From Diprion similis (taxonomy: Eukaryota; Arthropoda; Insecta; Hymenoptera; Diprionidae): DNA of 64,000 bases. Positions within the stretch are counted from its first letter, which is position 1. Each line of letters opens with the position of its first letter. The stretch is from positions 14,158,001 through 14,222,000 of the forward strand of contig NC_060110.1 of the NCBI RefSeq assembly GCF_021155765.1. The letters are read 5' to 3'. A program made the position numbers and the translations under genes. The notes under the pieces were generated by a model, which saw nothing but the letters and a program-made list of their open reading frames with translations, was not told the origin of the DNA and did not search any database. Positions 12,061 through 25,515 of the stretch are shown here, in pieces.

Positions 12061-15009
12061 ACGAGGAATTCAGAGACGATAAATGCAACTTTCATACGCC
12101 TCTCGGGCGTAATATGACAGAGACACGTGGCCCACACGTGGGACTCTCTGATCAAGTCGATTTCTACTACCTTTCTCGGGGTATTTCGAAGATCGATGGT
12201 GCACAGCCTGCATTCCGATTAAACCCTACAAAGACACGAAGCTCTTGCGGACTTCTGCACCACCGTTTAATGATGGCAATCGTGATCACCGGTCGACATA
12301 CTTCCTCGTTAACTTGTTCTAATTAAGGTGTGTCTCGTTTGATTGTATGTCGCTCAGAATTACGTTTTGTTCTAGATATTGCCCCATCGTGACTTTGATA
12401 CAGTTTATTATTGTAGATATAGAGCCCAATCAGGCGAACCCTGCGATAAGATTAATTGCCTCGCTTGTTACAACGGTTTTCAAGTAGCGTGATTGTGTGT
12501 AAACGTAGCTACACGCTGTTTTGTACTATCACAGATGTCCCAGCATTCTTCACCAATCATATACATTAATCAATTCTATATATAACCGTTCATAACTTGG
12601 ATACCGAGAATAATCATCAAACTTTGCCAAATTTCAAAAACGTCACGTTCGCTGTATTTCTTTTTCACTACCATAATCTACGGCGATTAATTTCTGGCCT
12701 AATTTCTTAGAATTATCATTTTCTTGATGACTATTCGCAATTTGATGAAATTTTCACATTTTTCTTTCATTCATACTCAACTTCATTTACACTTTCATTT
12801 ATACTAGGAGGCCTAAACCTGCGCGAATTGTGTTTATACCCCGCTAAGTCTACATTCTTCCACCTTATATACGTAGTAAATGTAACGGACGTCAGATCCC
12901 ATTTAATTGAAATATTACGTAAAACGATCGAGGAAGTGTCAGTTAAGTAAAATTATAATCTCGTTGTTAGTCGTGTAACGGAGGACATGTACCGTCTCTT
13001 TGCGGACGCTCTTAAAGAGGTAGAATTTCTCGTGAGTTTTGACGTATAGTAGATCGTAACGCTGCACGATTTTTAGTTGGAGTTATTCGACTCACGAATA
13101 TAATTCTCGTTTCTCCATAATTTGCTTATTTCTCGAAAAATATGTTGTGATAAAAGTTAATACAGTTGGTATATTGATCATGGTTCGATCCACAGTACAT
13201 CTAAACTGCGGTCGAGTAAATTCTTGTTTCGAAATTTACTGAAATTTGATGCAATAGGCGAAGCTGGATAGAGTCAGTCCTATTGAAGCATGCCGCAACT
13301 CACGGCGATCGTCAGAATGATTCCGTTCCGGTTCATAAATCTAATCGCATCGCGATGGTATCGTTTTTTTGTACTGTCGTCTAATATTCTCGTCGATTTT
13401 TTCATCGAGTTTGGTACCGAATATTAGTATTTGATTTTCTGAAACATCGGTCTTCTTGTAATTGGTAATACTTTTTCTCATGAATATTAGGTCCATCATG
13501 TTAAAATGGCAAACCTTCGCCTTTATATTGCAGGCGAAGAAAGAGAAATTGCCTAATTGGAATAGCGCGATTAAGGCGTGGCGATTCCCAGGATCAGAAC
13601 TGTTCGCTCATGCGTACTATATCTACGTTACGTGTTGGAGTTCGAGTGACAGACGTTTCATTGTGGTTGAAATGCCTGGTGCCTGTTCGTGGAACAAATC
13701 CAACAGGTGGGAGACCTGTCATATCCTACGTGTCAGGTAGCGATAACCTTATCTTCCACGTCCGGAAAATTCTGATCGAAGTCTGTAATCGTAGAGGAAT
13801 CACAATACATTGCAAGGTTATAGTCACGTCTCTCAGGGTCTTGTGACGAATAAAAAATTCGGGGAATCATACTTCGATGCCAGGGGGCGATAATACGCGA
13901 ATTTGGATTCCGCAAAGTGTCTGGAATTGATTATTGTCGATAGAATTACCCTGACACATAAATCCGCTATGCGGGTACAATTACGCTTGCTCCTTTTGCC
14001 AGTGAATGCACAATACATGTTTACAGACAGATTTATTCTTCTCGTTAATTTATCACCGATTTTTGGGCACATGCCCACCAAATTTGGCGAGCATGACTCG
14101 GAGTGCGGTTTCGTCACCACATTTCAGAGGTGGTAACCCGTAGCAATAAATTCGGTCGTATAATATTAAGCAATATAAAGTTTGTACTCAATAATCTTTT
14201 ATGTAACTATATATTGATTTTTCGCGATTGAAAAAAGTACAGTGACTTGTGCTTCTTAAACATAGAGATCAATCGATAGTAACCACTATTCTCTACAGTG
14301 TTGAATTTTTTACCTCACATAACCTTGGGCATTAAAAAAAATGTCTACTTGCGACTTTTTTCCCTTTGTGAAAACAGTAACCGATAATTCTCAGGCAAAG
14401 TTTTATCGATAACTACTTTTGTTGCAACGAATACATAATTTATTTCAAAAAACGTTCGAAACAGGAATTCCGAGATCTCGCGGTGAAAACAAGGTGCGAT
14501 ATGAAAGCAAAAGTCAATAAATTGTGAAGTTTGTCAACTACTTTAACTGCAGAACAGGTTTACCTGATGTGCAACTTCTTATAGATGAAATAAATTTAGC
14601 TGAGTATGAGAGGTACAAGTGTTTCACGGCTCGGTGGCCTTGAGGCCCGGAGATTCGTCAGAGTAAATGATCTCTTAAAAAAATGTCAGAGAAAGTAAAA
14701 CAGTCCCGTGATTCTAATTTTCAATAAAATTGTGCCAGAGTAGGCTATACAGTGTGATAATGAATCATGATTTCACGCAAAGAGGCTTATCACTGTAAGG
14801 TACGTGTTTAAAAACAGTGAAGCTTACATCTACCGCAGATAGAAGCCTATCATTGGGTGTTAAAAATGATATACCGATAAAGGTATGCCGGTGTTCTAAA
14901 AACAGTGAGTGTCGGTGGGAGTGTAGGTTAAAGAGATAAGGCAAATAAAATTTTCTTGCTTCAGTTTGAGTCCAATCAGTAAGTTGAGACGTCCTCGTCT
15001 ACCTACCTT
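12061..15009. other. Intergenic DNA upstream of inx7
   Basis: No supported exon. The last 0.8 kb contains several ACAGTGA or TCACTGT motifs (near 14242, 14788, 14814 and 14902). Two of these sit in longer direct repeats (14804-14820 and 14891-14908) that differ mainly by one base insertion. Open frames at 13462-13740 and 13903-14136 show no family features. Confidence 0.55.
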
Positions 15010-15043
15010 TCAGTTGTTTATTCAAGTGTTTGACTCTCCGACG
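15010..15043 (+). promoter_or_regulatory. Candidate Inr/DPE-type core promoter of inx7
   Basis: TTTCAGTTG contains the arthropod initiator TCAGTT with its A at 15012. Counting that A as +1, positions +28 to +33 read CGACGT, five of six matches to the downstream promoter element consensus (RGWYVT). No TATA box stands about 30 bases upstream. The resulting 5' UTR would be about 186 nt and unspliced. A second TCAGTTT lies near 14960, so the choice is not certain. A GATAAGATAA double GATA site is at 15081-15090. Confidence 0.4.
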
Positions 15044-15197
15044 TCACGTCGGTAGACACGGGAAGACGTGTGACTTTCGGGATAAGATAACAGGACTAAG
15101 GAAACAATCGCAGGACTTTGTGGTGAACCGACGAGCTGTGAACATTGCATTTTAGGCCGCACGGATTTTTCGCAGCAGCCCATCTATCGCCTCAACC

Positions 15198-18100
15198 ATG
15201 GCTACCGTTCTGGCGACGTTTTCCGTCTTGAAAGACCATGTGAAACTCAAAGTCTCACAGGATGCCGTGTCTATCGACAATTTCGGTAATTCCGGATACC
15301 CATTAACGTAATATATTAGCGTATAAATAGTCGATTAATCAGAGGGTAAAAAAAGGCGGTAAACAATAAATATTACACGTCGTGGTCTGATTGCTGGGAT
15401 AAATTACGTACTTTATCGTGAATCGGAAAGTATAAATAAAAGTGTTGCTTTGAAGAGAAAATTTCTGTGAAAGATGGGGAAATAAAATTAAGGACAAGGA
15501 GTTCTATATCCATAGCTCGTTATGAAATGCTTTCCTCTTATGTGTCAGTTTATTCTCTCGTAAGATTTTGCGGTTGATTTGACTTAAAATAAATTCCAAC
15601 GTTATTTTATGACTTATATCTTTTTGAGTGTCGTTCAAAAATTTGCTCAAAAAATATTTATCTCCCGAAAAATAAAATTCTCGTCTGTTTAATCCGGCAG
15701 GATTCATAATAATGTTGATGTAAAAACACTTGTACGTATTTTTCCAGTCTTCAAGTTACACTACCGGGCAACGTTTTTGGCACTACTAACAGCATCGTTG
15801 CTGGTGTGTTCAAGGCAATTTATCGGGGAACATATAAGGTATTGAATGCCGTTTCAACTGTATTATTGTTATAATTATTGAAGCCCGGACGAATGAAGCA
15901 GATTCAAGTTACTTCCCAAAAAATTTAGATGCATTGCTGACCTGGCGATACCTCCACATGTTATAGACACCTACTGCTTTTTCACGTCGACTTTCACGGT
16001 GGTAAGTGAACTATCGTAGATACTCACGATAAATAAAGCGTTCATCATCGTTCATTTTGTATTGTTATACGTGTACCGTTAAGATTCGGTGAATTGGGTG
16101 CTTTCAATTATTCAAGGGGATCTTGTGTCTTGTGCTAAGCTCTGCAGATGGCCCTTCATTAGCATGATGGGCTACCGTATTTGACTTTAAAAGTGCAGCA
16201 TCTTGCAATACACTAGTTCAGAAGAGACTGCAAACTGCGTATCGAAATAAGTCGTGTTTGTCGTTAATGATTTTGTCTAAACGAGTCGCGTCGGTAAGTA
16301 GTAGGTAACAATTAATATCTCGTCAAATAAATCCTGAATTCTTAAGAGCCTGAAATAGATATCCAATACATAGCTGAATACGATGCTTGCATCACATCTG
16401 ATTGTGAGGACTGTACCTTTTAAACGGAAATGCTGTAGAAGGATATTAATTAAATGTAAATTATGCGGAGAGCTCACTGAAAAGTTGATTGCATCAGGCT
16501 GAAGCCTCGCAGCATGTCAACATCGTCAGATTGAACAGATGACGCGGGCAAATAGTTTTTGGTATTCAACTCGGAAACTTGGCTCAATAGCGTTTGAGTA
16601 TTGGAGCGCGTGAAGCTTGCTGTGATTATGAGTACGTACATTTATGTCCGAATACGCGAATATTCATATTTACCGACGAGGAATTGACGTGCCAGTAAAA
16701 TTGCACGTCGTCCGTGAAGTTTGTACAAAAGAACTCAGAATGGCGGTAGAAAATATACAATTTTGTCGACTTTCTGGCATATTTTGATTACGGGAATTTG
16801 AAGGGTTCCTTTCGTTTCTCATTCAAATATGACCCCCCTGTAGATATACGTAGAGTGTGACTCTCTGATAATTCCTTGGTAACGCATTATATGGCTTTTC
16901 AATCAGTCAAACGTGTGGGCTGTAGTTATGTTGAAACTCAATTCATATGTGAAGTTCGTCACGAAAGAAAACAAAAAGCAGGCAACCTTGATGGAGTAAA
17001 TATAATTAGTTGTCATCTAAAAATAAATCACCATAGCATAGTCAAAATATTTTCGATCATAGTTCTAACTGCTATGTACGAACCTCCGAGATTCTTGATA
17101 TTATTTGTACTCAAAAATATTCTCTAATAATGCAAAATCAGTACTTATTTCTACACAGCAATAATCACCATGCAAAGTCGGTCACTAACAATAAGCCACT
17201 TTCAATCGCTGTTCAACTATACAGAGTAACCGCAGACTATATTGTGTGGCTATTACATATGCGCCAATCGGATTTGTCATCGTGCCGACGATAGCGCCCA
17301 CTTTGCGGTGACACAAATAGATAAAGAACCGCAGTAGTTTCCAATTTTTTGAAAAATATTTGTCGTATCTTAAAATGCCACTTCACCATTCCACGATGAC
17401 ATATCAACTTCATTATATTACCTAAGAGAAGAAATTTCTTTGTCAATTTACCGATGAATCACTAAATAAATGCACACAGGTAAAACACATGGACTTGGAT
17501 TCTGTGAATGCGGGAAATTTACCACATCCTGGAGTTGGTCCCGCCACCGATGAAGATCCAATCGTACGTCATGCGTACTACCAATGGGTTCCATTTGTCC
17601 TTTTTTTCCAAGCGATCTTATTTTACCTACCGCATTACATTTGGAGATCGAAAGAAGGTTAGCGATATTTCTTTCTGCGATGGTTCAATCTCATCGTAGT
17701 AACCTGGTTCTGATAATGACAAAGCTACACCTACAATATCGGTGTAGGCAAACATGTTTTTCGTATTAGCTGAACCCGTGAATCGGCCCCGTGTTTCAGG
17801 TGGGAGATTGAAGGCCCTCGTAGCTGGACTTCAGTTGACTTCTTTGTCTCTTCGAGACGAACCGATAACGGTCAACGATACTCTGACCATTCCCTCGCGT
17901 CTCGACACCGAGCAAAAGCTGCAGACTATCAGAACTGCATTTCTGAATCGACTCCACGTGAACCGGCCCTGGGCTTACTACCTGGGGATGTGCGAGGTCC
18001 TCAACTTCATCAACGTCCTCGCGCAGATTTACGTCACGGACGTATTTCTCGGCGGTGCATTTCTGGGTCTTGGACAGGGTGTCTCCGAAGACAAATTTGA

Positions 18101-18703
18101 CGACGAAATCGACGTGCTGGACTTAGTCTTTCCGAAGGTGACAAAGTGCACTTTTCGCAAATTCGGTCCATCCGGAACGCTCCAGAAGCACGACGCGCTC
18201 TGCGTTATGGCGTTAAATGTTGTCAACGAGAAAATATATACATTCTTATGGTTCTGGCTGATTATCCTGGCGATAATCACCGGTATAGGACTTCTGTGGA
18301 GGATTCTAACCATGCTACTGCACGCGAGGTTGGTGTAACTGTAATTCCGACCGCATACCTACCGCCGAGACTCGGGTCTTCTAATTTTCTAAATGATTCA
18401 TCGAATTCCAGGAGCAAGAAGTTCAACCAAATCGTATTCACGTTGGCCTGTCCTGGGCGAAACAATCCCTGGAACGTGCTCACGGTCACTCGTGAGTACA
18501 ACTTCAGCGACTGGATCTTCCTCTACTATATTGCGAAAAATATTGACAACCACGTGTTCAAGGGGCTTTTTGAAAAGCTGGCCGAAGATCTTCAGGAACG
18601 ACGGAGCGAGGGGTACGGCAAACCCCTGCCGCCTATCCCGGAGGAGGACAAGGAAGAGGGGCAGCTACTGCCCACTTACGAGTACCAGCGGAAACAGGCT
18701 TAA
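15198..18703 (+). CDS. inx7: Innexin 7 (gap junction channel subunit), six exons
   Basis: Exons: 15198-15285, 15748-15838, 15929-16001, 17480-17657, 17800-18328 (or -18334) and 18412-18703. They join in frame to about 416 residues with GT-AG introns. The product is a plasma-membrane innexin with four membrane segments (about 36-54, 120-138, 203-225, 290-312). Extracellular cysteine pairs are C61/C76 and C260/C278. The signature reads YYQWV at 117-121, and TKCTFRKFGPSG lies in loop 2. IDNFVFKLHYR, the GEHI motif and HAYYQWVPFVLFFQ point to Inx7 rather than Inx2. The tail has KPLPPIP at about 390-396, a class I SH3-ligand pattern, followed by acidic residues. The exon 5 donor is ambiguous: GTTGGT at 18329 or GTAACT at 18335. 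Both give phase 2 and differ by two residues. Exon 4 runs through the FFQ site without an intron, unlike ogre and shakB. Fragments of exons 5 and 6 read as separate open frames because of an 80-base intron. Confidence 0.92.
16002..17479 (+). other. Intron 3 of inx7
   Basis: The largest inx7 intron (1.48 kb) has donor GTAAGT and acceptor CACACAG. Open frames inside it (16277-16477 minus, 16876-17127 plus) show no protein features. I see no nested gene, transposon or RNA structure. Confidence 0.75.
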
Positions 18704-18766
18704 GCCAAACATCTCCGAGGTGAAAGGCATTCCGCTAGATGGTTAAGCCTGGTTTATACTTCGGAA

Positions 18767-18772
18767 AATAAA
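18767..18772 (+). terminator. Candidate poly(A) signal for inx7
   Basis: AATAAA lies 64 bases after the inx7 stop codon and is followed by a T/G-containing stretch. This implies a very short 3' UTR. Confidence 0.55.
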
Positions 18773-21700
18773 TGACGCGAGATTTCGACGTAGTTATCGA
18801 TCATCTGATCGCTCCTGTTTCGAACCGGTTCAGATCTGATACGGTATTCTATAAACGACCCAAAGTGTACCATAAGCAATCAAGATATCTTGCTCATTAG
18901 TCGATATCGCTTTTTTTCTCATCGTTTTCAGCGCGGATTCTTCTCAGCTATATGTTTGCGTGGCTCTCTCTCTGCTTGTACGTCTTGTTCTTTCTTATTC
19001 TCTCGTTGTATGTGTGTATGTTCATTACAAGCGGGTTTGCTGGCACAGCGATTTTTTTCATTCCCATATCGGCAGCATTCTATTATTCACATATCGTGTA
19101 TCACATTATCGCTTGAATTTTTTTATCCGGGAGATGACGATATGGGTTATAGTAGGCGTTTTTTCCGGTACAAAAGTTCAGCCATTGGTGCGATAAACCT
19201 TTGAATATATAATAGTTTGAAATAGTGCAACGCAGCAGCAAAATTCCACCTCATTTAGTGACGCGAATCGTTTCAAGGTTGAGAACCTCTTGTTCCGGTA
19301 AAACCCGTTTTAAAACTGAAAGCGCCATCGGCGGTCAAGTGGCGGAATGATGAAGTGAAATCTTCTCAGGGTTCCGCTAGGGTGGGACACCCTTCGGTAC
19401 CCCAATCGACTCAAAATAATACCATTCGCATTTGTTAATTACAAAAAATTAGTACGATTGCGTCTAAACGTCAAGAACGGGTTCTTTCAAAGTGTGACGA
19501 TATTTCTCGTTGAAACTGTTTTACTGCTCACCATATTTAAAATCAACTATATTACATTGGTATAATCAGGTGAAGTTAGAAGAAAATTTTGGAAGAACAC
19601 ACTAGGTGTTCTACTACTATTAATTCGGTGTTCCGTATAATGCATTCTGTACTTTCTTCACTATGATTAGAGATGGTACTTAAATGCTACCAGTGTTCTT
19701 GAATCCGGTGCCATTGACATTCTAGGAGCATACTCCTGGTAAATTCTAAAGAAATATCAGGACTACGTGTCCGGTCTAAACTTTACTAAAAGCATTTGAT
19801 AAATTTTCTACCTCCAGCAATAATTCAAACCAGTAGAAAGGCTTTCTCGGTCGGGAAAGAGATAATAGTCGTACGTATAACCAGAAACCATCCCAGCTTA
19901 AACGAAGAAGAAGAAGGTTAAGAGAAGGAATACTTCAAATCTCTAGACTCTCACAAATCCTGACTTTAAGCTGACTATACTTCGAAAGACTGTAGGTGGA
20001 TCCAAACTGGCTGTGTACGTGCAAAATGAAGCTACCATATCGAACAGGTCATTTGAGGAAAGTTAGTTCCTAAAAAAATGTCCCGTTTAACCGACCAAAT
20101 CTCGTTAGTACGTAATGATTTTCATATCGTTCCCAGGTGTGATGACAATATATATCTTATGTGTAACAGCTCTCGAGTGTTCAATACGTAGTGCTACAGC
20201 TATAAAACATTTCAATCCGATTAATTATATCTCCAAGAGCGCTAAAGTGTGTTCCATTTGTAAATACCAGAAGGCAAGTGAACGTATTTTGCCATTAGCC
20301 AAGCTGCGTGACACATCGAAAGGACGCGTGCGTTGCGCAATCGCTGTGTATGCGTCAAGTACCGTTGTAATAAAAAAACGAAATGAAAAAAACCACGCAC
20401 CATTAGATTCCATCTGGCCCTATGGAATGTGTTTTATTTATTAATAAACATAAGAAGTTTTTTGATTACGTATATTTCATTACGTAATCCTTATCTATTT
20501 GCGATATGTTGTAACGTCTGAGCCTTCGCTCCTGACCTTTAATACAAGTCCCAAAATTTTGGACAGAATTTAATTTCCTTGCGTCTCCGAGCTCTGCAGA
20601 ATTGTCTCTATAGCGTATGTACAAATCTCGAAAAACATGCGACGACAAACCGGCCTTTTACCAGCTACACAAAGCTACTCTGCTTGCAACAGAGAAAATG
20701 TGGCCAGCAGCTGTGCATCGGTGCTGTACGGAGGGGAAAAGGTCGTTTTACAATTCCTAGCTTGAAAGGCAAAGACGAATCGCTTTGCCGAGAACGAATA
20801 GTCCACCAGGTATAAAATGCATCAATGTACCGGGTGACCGACTTGAATATTGTCTTCATGTTGTCTTCAGTCTAGTCACGACTGATTCTACTGTACTATC
20901 ATCACTTGTGTATTCAAAAATGACATTCAACTTTCAAATGCAAGTGATAGGCTCGTGATAATTTTCAATTTTTCCCAGCTCGCAGTACGAGTGTGCTTGA
21001 ATGCTACATCGACTGTCTTTAATGCACACGTACATTACTTGAATAAACGTGGAACACACGATATGGGCTTTAACCGAGGAGGGCGTTGTCACTTGGCCTG
21101 CTCAAGTAACTAGAGCGTTTATTAACAGTCGTATACAGTATATCCAAGTGTGAGGACGAATACGTGCCTGGTCGTCAGACTCGGTTGCGACGAAATATGA
21201 CCTGACAATAAGACGTCTTGAGAGAATGAATGCATGTAGGTACAAGTTTATAATGGGTACGCAGGCACCCGTATCCTCGGTACCTGCTAAACTTGATGCT
21301 CCGTGCACAGCAACGAGCCGTAGTTCAGGCCTGTCGATCATATACTTGCAAATCCGTACAGGGTGTGCTAAAGAGTCTCAACGACCATTTGCTGCTTGTG
21401 CATTTTTGTCGAAGTAGGAAAAAGGACAGTCGAAATGGTTTTCAGCTTTGAAACCAGCCGATTCTTCGGTGAATTGTAAATAGTCGATATACATAAATTT
21501 ATGGAAAATTTTTAGATTTTTTTTATTTGAGAATTTGTAGTGTAAATTATTCCAAACTGGAAGAAGAACAAAGAAGCAGACGAAGAATGTCGTGAGATCA
21601 CAGCTTAAAAGCTAAAAAGAATGATACTTTGGAGCGAAAAGTTACATTCCAGTTCAAACGAGAAACTTCTTTCCGCACGGCTTGATACCTTGAACAAGCT

Positions 21701-22416
21701 GGAACTTTTGGATAATCTCAAGCACAGTTTATTAGTGATATGGAAATAAGTTCTCCGAATTGTACATTATTTTCCCTAATCGTATTTCGAGTTTAACAGT
21801 CCGTACGCTGCTGTTAAAACTTTTACTTTGCTGTGAGATATAACTGAATTATCACTCATAGGAATTCGAGAAGTGCCGATGGAATGCTATACTGGTACAG
21901 TTATTACATTGGCTCATCAACGTATCATAAAGTTCGTACTAACGTTACCCGTAATTACATTTCCCGTAAAATTCTGCTCTCTAAAAAGCACCACTCTCTG
22001 TAATACCGACCTGAGAGCATATCATGGAAAATGATAAATTTCCAAAAATTCTATAATTTTATAAGAAATGTGATCACGATAAGCTTCCATACCAGCCGAG
22101 TTCCTTTATTGGTTTCTTCAGCTTACTTTTATACTCAGTATTAGCGACTCTCAATAAAGAAATTCTGGTTAAGGACTATCAATGAATTGCTGTGATTCAA
22201 TACTCAAGCCTTTGAGAGATAATTCAGACTCTTATATACAATAAGTAACAATCAGCGAAAATATTTGTGATTAGTGGAACATGTACATCGTCATCACCTG
22301 CCTTCGTCACCTCAATATTGTGTTGTTTCGAATGAAAAATTGGTCGCGAATCTGTTAAGGTGAGATCTGTTAGTTAATCGAATGAGCTGAAGTATACAAC
22401 ACGTTCGTAATTAATA
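18773..22416. other. Intergenic DNA downstream of inx7
   Basis: No supported gene. A partial CTCF-like string, AGCGCCATCGG, lies at 19321-19331 just after inx7. The rest is AT-rich spacer with only short chance open frames. Confidence 0.6.
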
Positions 22417-22562
22417 TTAACCCTCAGTCCCGACCGTTATTTTTTGTTTCTTCTTATTCTTTTGCTAATTATCTGAAAAAAATTCTTAAAGGTAGCTACA
22501 ATCAGAGCTTTGCAATATCCGCTTAGCACTAAAGTGTACACAGTGTGGGAACGGAGGGTTAA
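22417..22562. mobile_element. piggyBac-like MITE flanked by TTAA
   Basis: A 138-base element is bounded by TTAA on both sides (22417-22420 and 22559-22562). The left end starts CCCTCAGTCCCGAC. The reverse complement of the right end starts CCCTCCGTTCCCAC, giving imperfect terminal inverted repeats of about 15 bases. A TTAA target duplication plus a CCCT terminus is the hallmark of the piggyBac superfamily. The element is far too short for a transposase, so it is non-autonomous. Confidence 0.7.
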
Positions 22563-25515
22563 AATCAATTCAGTCGGAATTTTAACAATGGATTCGTCAC
22601 ACACGTACATTAGATATGCTGATGCTGAATCGTCTATAACTTTGATCACATGTACTTGGAACTCGACAGCATTCTAGAACCAATGTGTCAGATGAAATGA
22701 TTCATAATACCAGAACGAAGTAGAATGTAGGAAGTGACGTACTAGAAACGAGATCTATTATTTATAGTCGGTGGGTGTTTAGCTTACACCGATTATAATA
22801 TTACATGTTCTCATTCTTAAGTGAAATGAAGAAAGGCACAGCGTTGATTTGGAAATTTCCCAGTTGGAAACGTCTCTTTATCACTGTCAAATTGCATCTA
22901 ATGTGCAAGACAAAAATCCGGCAACTAGTCTTTTTTTGTACAGTTGCGGACAAGCTGTTGAGTACGTAACAAACCGGATGTATAATACTTTCTGTCTTTC
23001 TTCGCAGAGTTCTTGCCTCGCCAAGCTGTTCTTGGGAGAGTGCAATGTACATTTCTTGGCTCAAGACTTCAAGACCCAGAGATAACGGTTCTTCTAGAAG
23101 TTTAAACATTAATTCACGGCTGGATGAACTTCAGATCGAATAATCCGGAGTACCTAACGGTCGTTGGAGTAGGTTTAACCTTTGATCAATTGATTGCGTA
23201 TTCCATACCTAATCCTTTTGTGGATTGCGTCCATGGAGTATCAAAAGTTGAAGAAGAATCGATGTTATAATATCGGTGCCCATTATCACGAGTTTATAAA
23301 ATTATCAACTTCTCTATTAGCGGTTTCCTTTATCATGCAGAATGAAAGATATACAGTGGAACCATGTTTATTATAAAATTATATAATTTAAAAATATTTC
23401 CGAACATAAAGTAAGTAGTACAATTTCCACGTGTGTGGTCGGAAATTTCGTACTACGAACCAGCTGCTTTCCAGGCTTTATGAATTAATTATTTTTGTTA
23501 TCGTTTGATGTTTCAAGCCCATGCTTTCACTATCACTTTGCAGTTCAGTTAAGGGGATTCCTTAATTGTTCATTATGCTTCATATCATACAGGAACACTC
23601 AGTCGCGGTGGGGCGCAGATTTTGAATTGTTATTCCTATTGTGGTGTGGTGACAACATGATTGCATATAACATAGACTATGCGGTCGTGGTAGGCAGATA
23701 AATAGTGTGCCTTACATTAGAGCTTCGTTCGGCGCAACGAGCGTTTCGAATTATGTTCACAGAAGCCCGTTGCCAGTGTTGACATGGCACGTAGGTACGT
23801 CTAGTGCTCACAGCATTAACTTAACGTAGTTGACCCACAGTGGTTCTCATTGTCAATCGAAACCAGCATGGCAACCGACTGGACACACATCAGCAAAAAG
23901 AGTATAATTACAGGCGTTGGAAAGGCTCAGTTCTTTCACAGAAGTTGGTTTACGTAATCCGCGTAGAGCTGTCACCCAAGTCCGTGATTCGAATTTTTAA
24001 CTTATTACTCGGTAATTACTTTTCGAAAGGTGGTATCGACGTACGAGCATTCACATTTTTGCGACAGCCCGGGGGAGAGAAACTTTGATTATAGTAATTA
24101 ACCGACACACTAGAAAAAAAAAATATTAAGAATCGAGAGGTTGGTATCACGATTATGATCACCGGTCGAGGTCGTAACGGTGCGATCGTTTCGATCATCG
24201 AGATAACGTCTCGTATTGTCAATTATGGACTGTCATACGAAACCGGCAATTTTGAAAGTATAAAATATCTACGTTAGAGGTGTAACGGCCGAATAAATAC
24301 GTTATATATGAATACGTTATTCGTTAAGCCTCCGGTATGTTTGCACAACGTGTATAGTCGTGGACTGCTGACAGTTGGTGTCAACAATGTGCACGTAACA
24401 TGCCGAAACGGAAATAGCGGGATCTGTGGACAATTGAAGTTCTAAAATAAGGTTTCCAATAGGACAATGAAGGTAGCGAACACTTATTGCTGTGCATGCG
24501 TACCTCGACAGGGATTTGCTGAGTTACAGTACTACCTGGTTGATGTCAGCAAGGTAAATACATGTATAGTATACACACATGCGCATTTTAATGCCATGGT
24601 AATATTTGTTGTTAGAAAAACGGAGGAGAATGTGAGAGTCAAAGCGTCAAGGGCATCATTTGATTGTTTCTCTGTAACGGATGCTCGCGTATTGTAAGGA
24701 CATGTTATATCAGGTGTTTCTAAAGTCTGCCATTTCAATGAAACATGGTTTAAACGGTACTTTGGAGTGATAAAGAGCTTTGACTCTAAACATTTCCGTA
24801 TTTTTGTTAGTCTTTTTTCGGAATTGCTACAACCAGGAGTATGTTCTTTATCGGAACTTTCAACGTGACCTGGGTATTCAAATTTCATTACAGTCAATCC
24901 AAAAATCCTCGAAGGACATCAGGTGAACTTTGAATACCTAATTATTTGACAATATTTATTTTGAATAATATATATTTTTCATTTATTTTCTTAAATATAC
25001 TGCGTTCCAAAAATCCGATTTCAGAAACACGTGACGCGTCAATCCGTTGAAGTTTCATCATACTGCAGTCTACAACCTCCGATTATATAATTACACTTCA
25101 GACTAGAGATCAGCGACCTCAGTAATGGAATGGGAACAAAATTCGCATGGATTAAATTTTTTTCTTCGTATTCATTTCATATCCTTGTTTCCCAACCTTC
25201 ACCGTAGAATGTTAAAAATCAGTTTTTGTTTTTACGTTCATCATTACGGTTCGAATGGATCGGAAAATCATGGAAATTTTACTGATCCTCTCCAACTTAT
25301 TTGACGGGACATAATATTTGGTAGACGTGAACCAATTGCTCCCTGCAATTGTCATCAGACTAAGTGGCATGAAGTTTTTATCTCCGGATATGTATTATAA
25401 AGCTGGTCATTGAGTCACAGCATAATTGGAACAATTAACACCTAAGATTCTGTGAGGAGACAAAAACCGCTTCAAGCAAGTTACATGCGAGCATTCGAAT
25501 ACACCCCGTAGGCCA
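22563..25515. other. Intergenic DNA between inx7 and ogre, left part
   Basis: No supported gene. Open frames such as 22801-23109 and 24532-24897 (both minus) have no recognisable domain, start context or splice partners. Confidence 0.6.

Noticed and set aside
13180-13192. tRNA B-box-like GGTTCGATCC
   Set aside because: No matching A-box and no cloverleaf can be drawn around it.
18146-18703. 185-codon plus-strand open frame taken as a separate gene
   Set aside because: Its first half is out of frame with inx7 exon 5 and only its second half is real: exon 6, from 18412.
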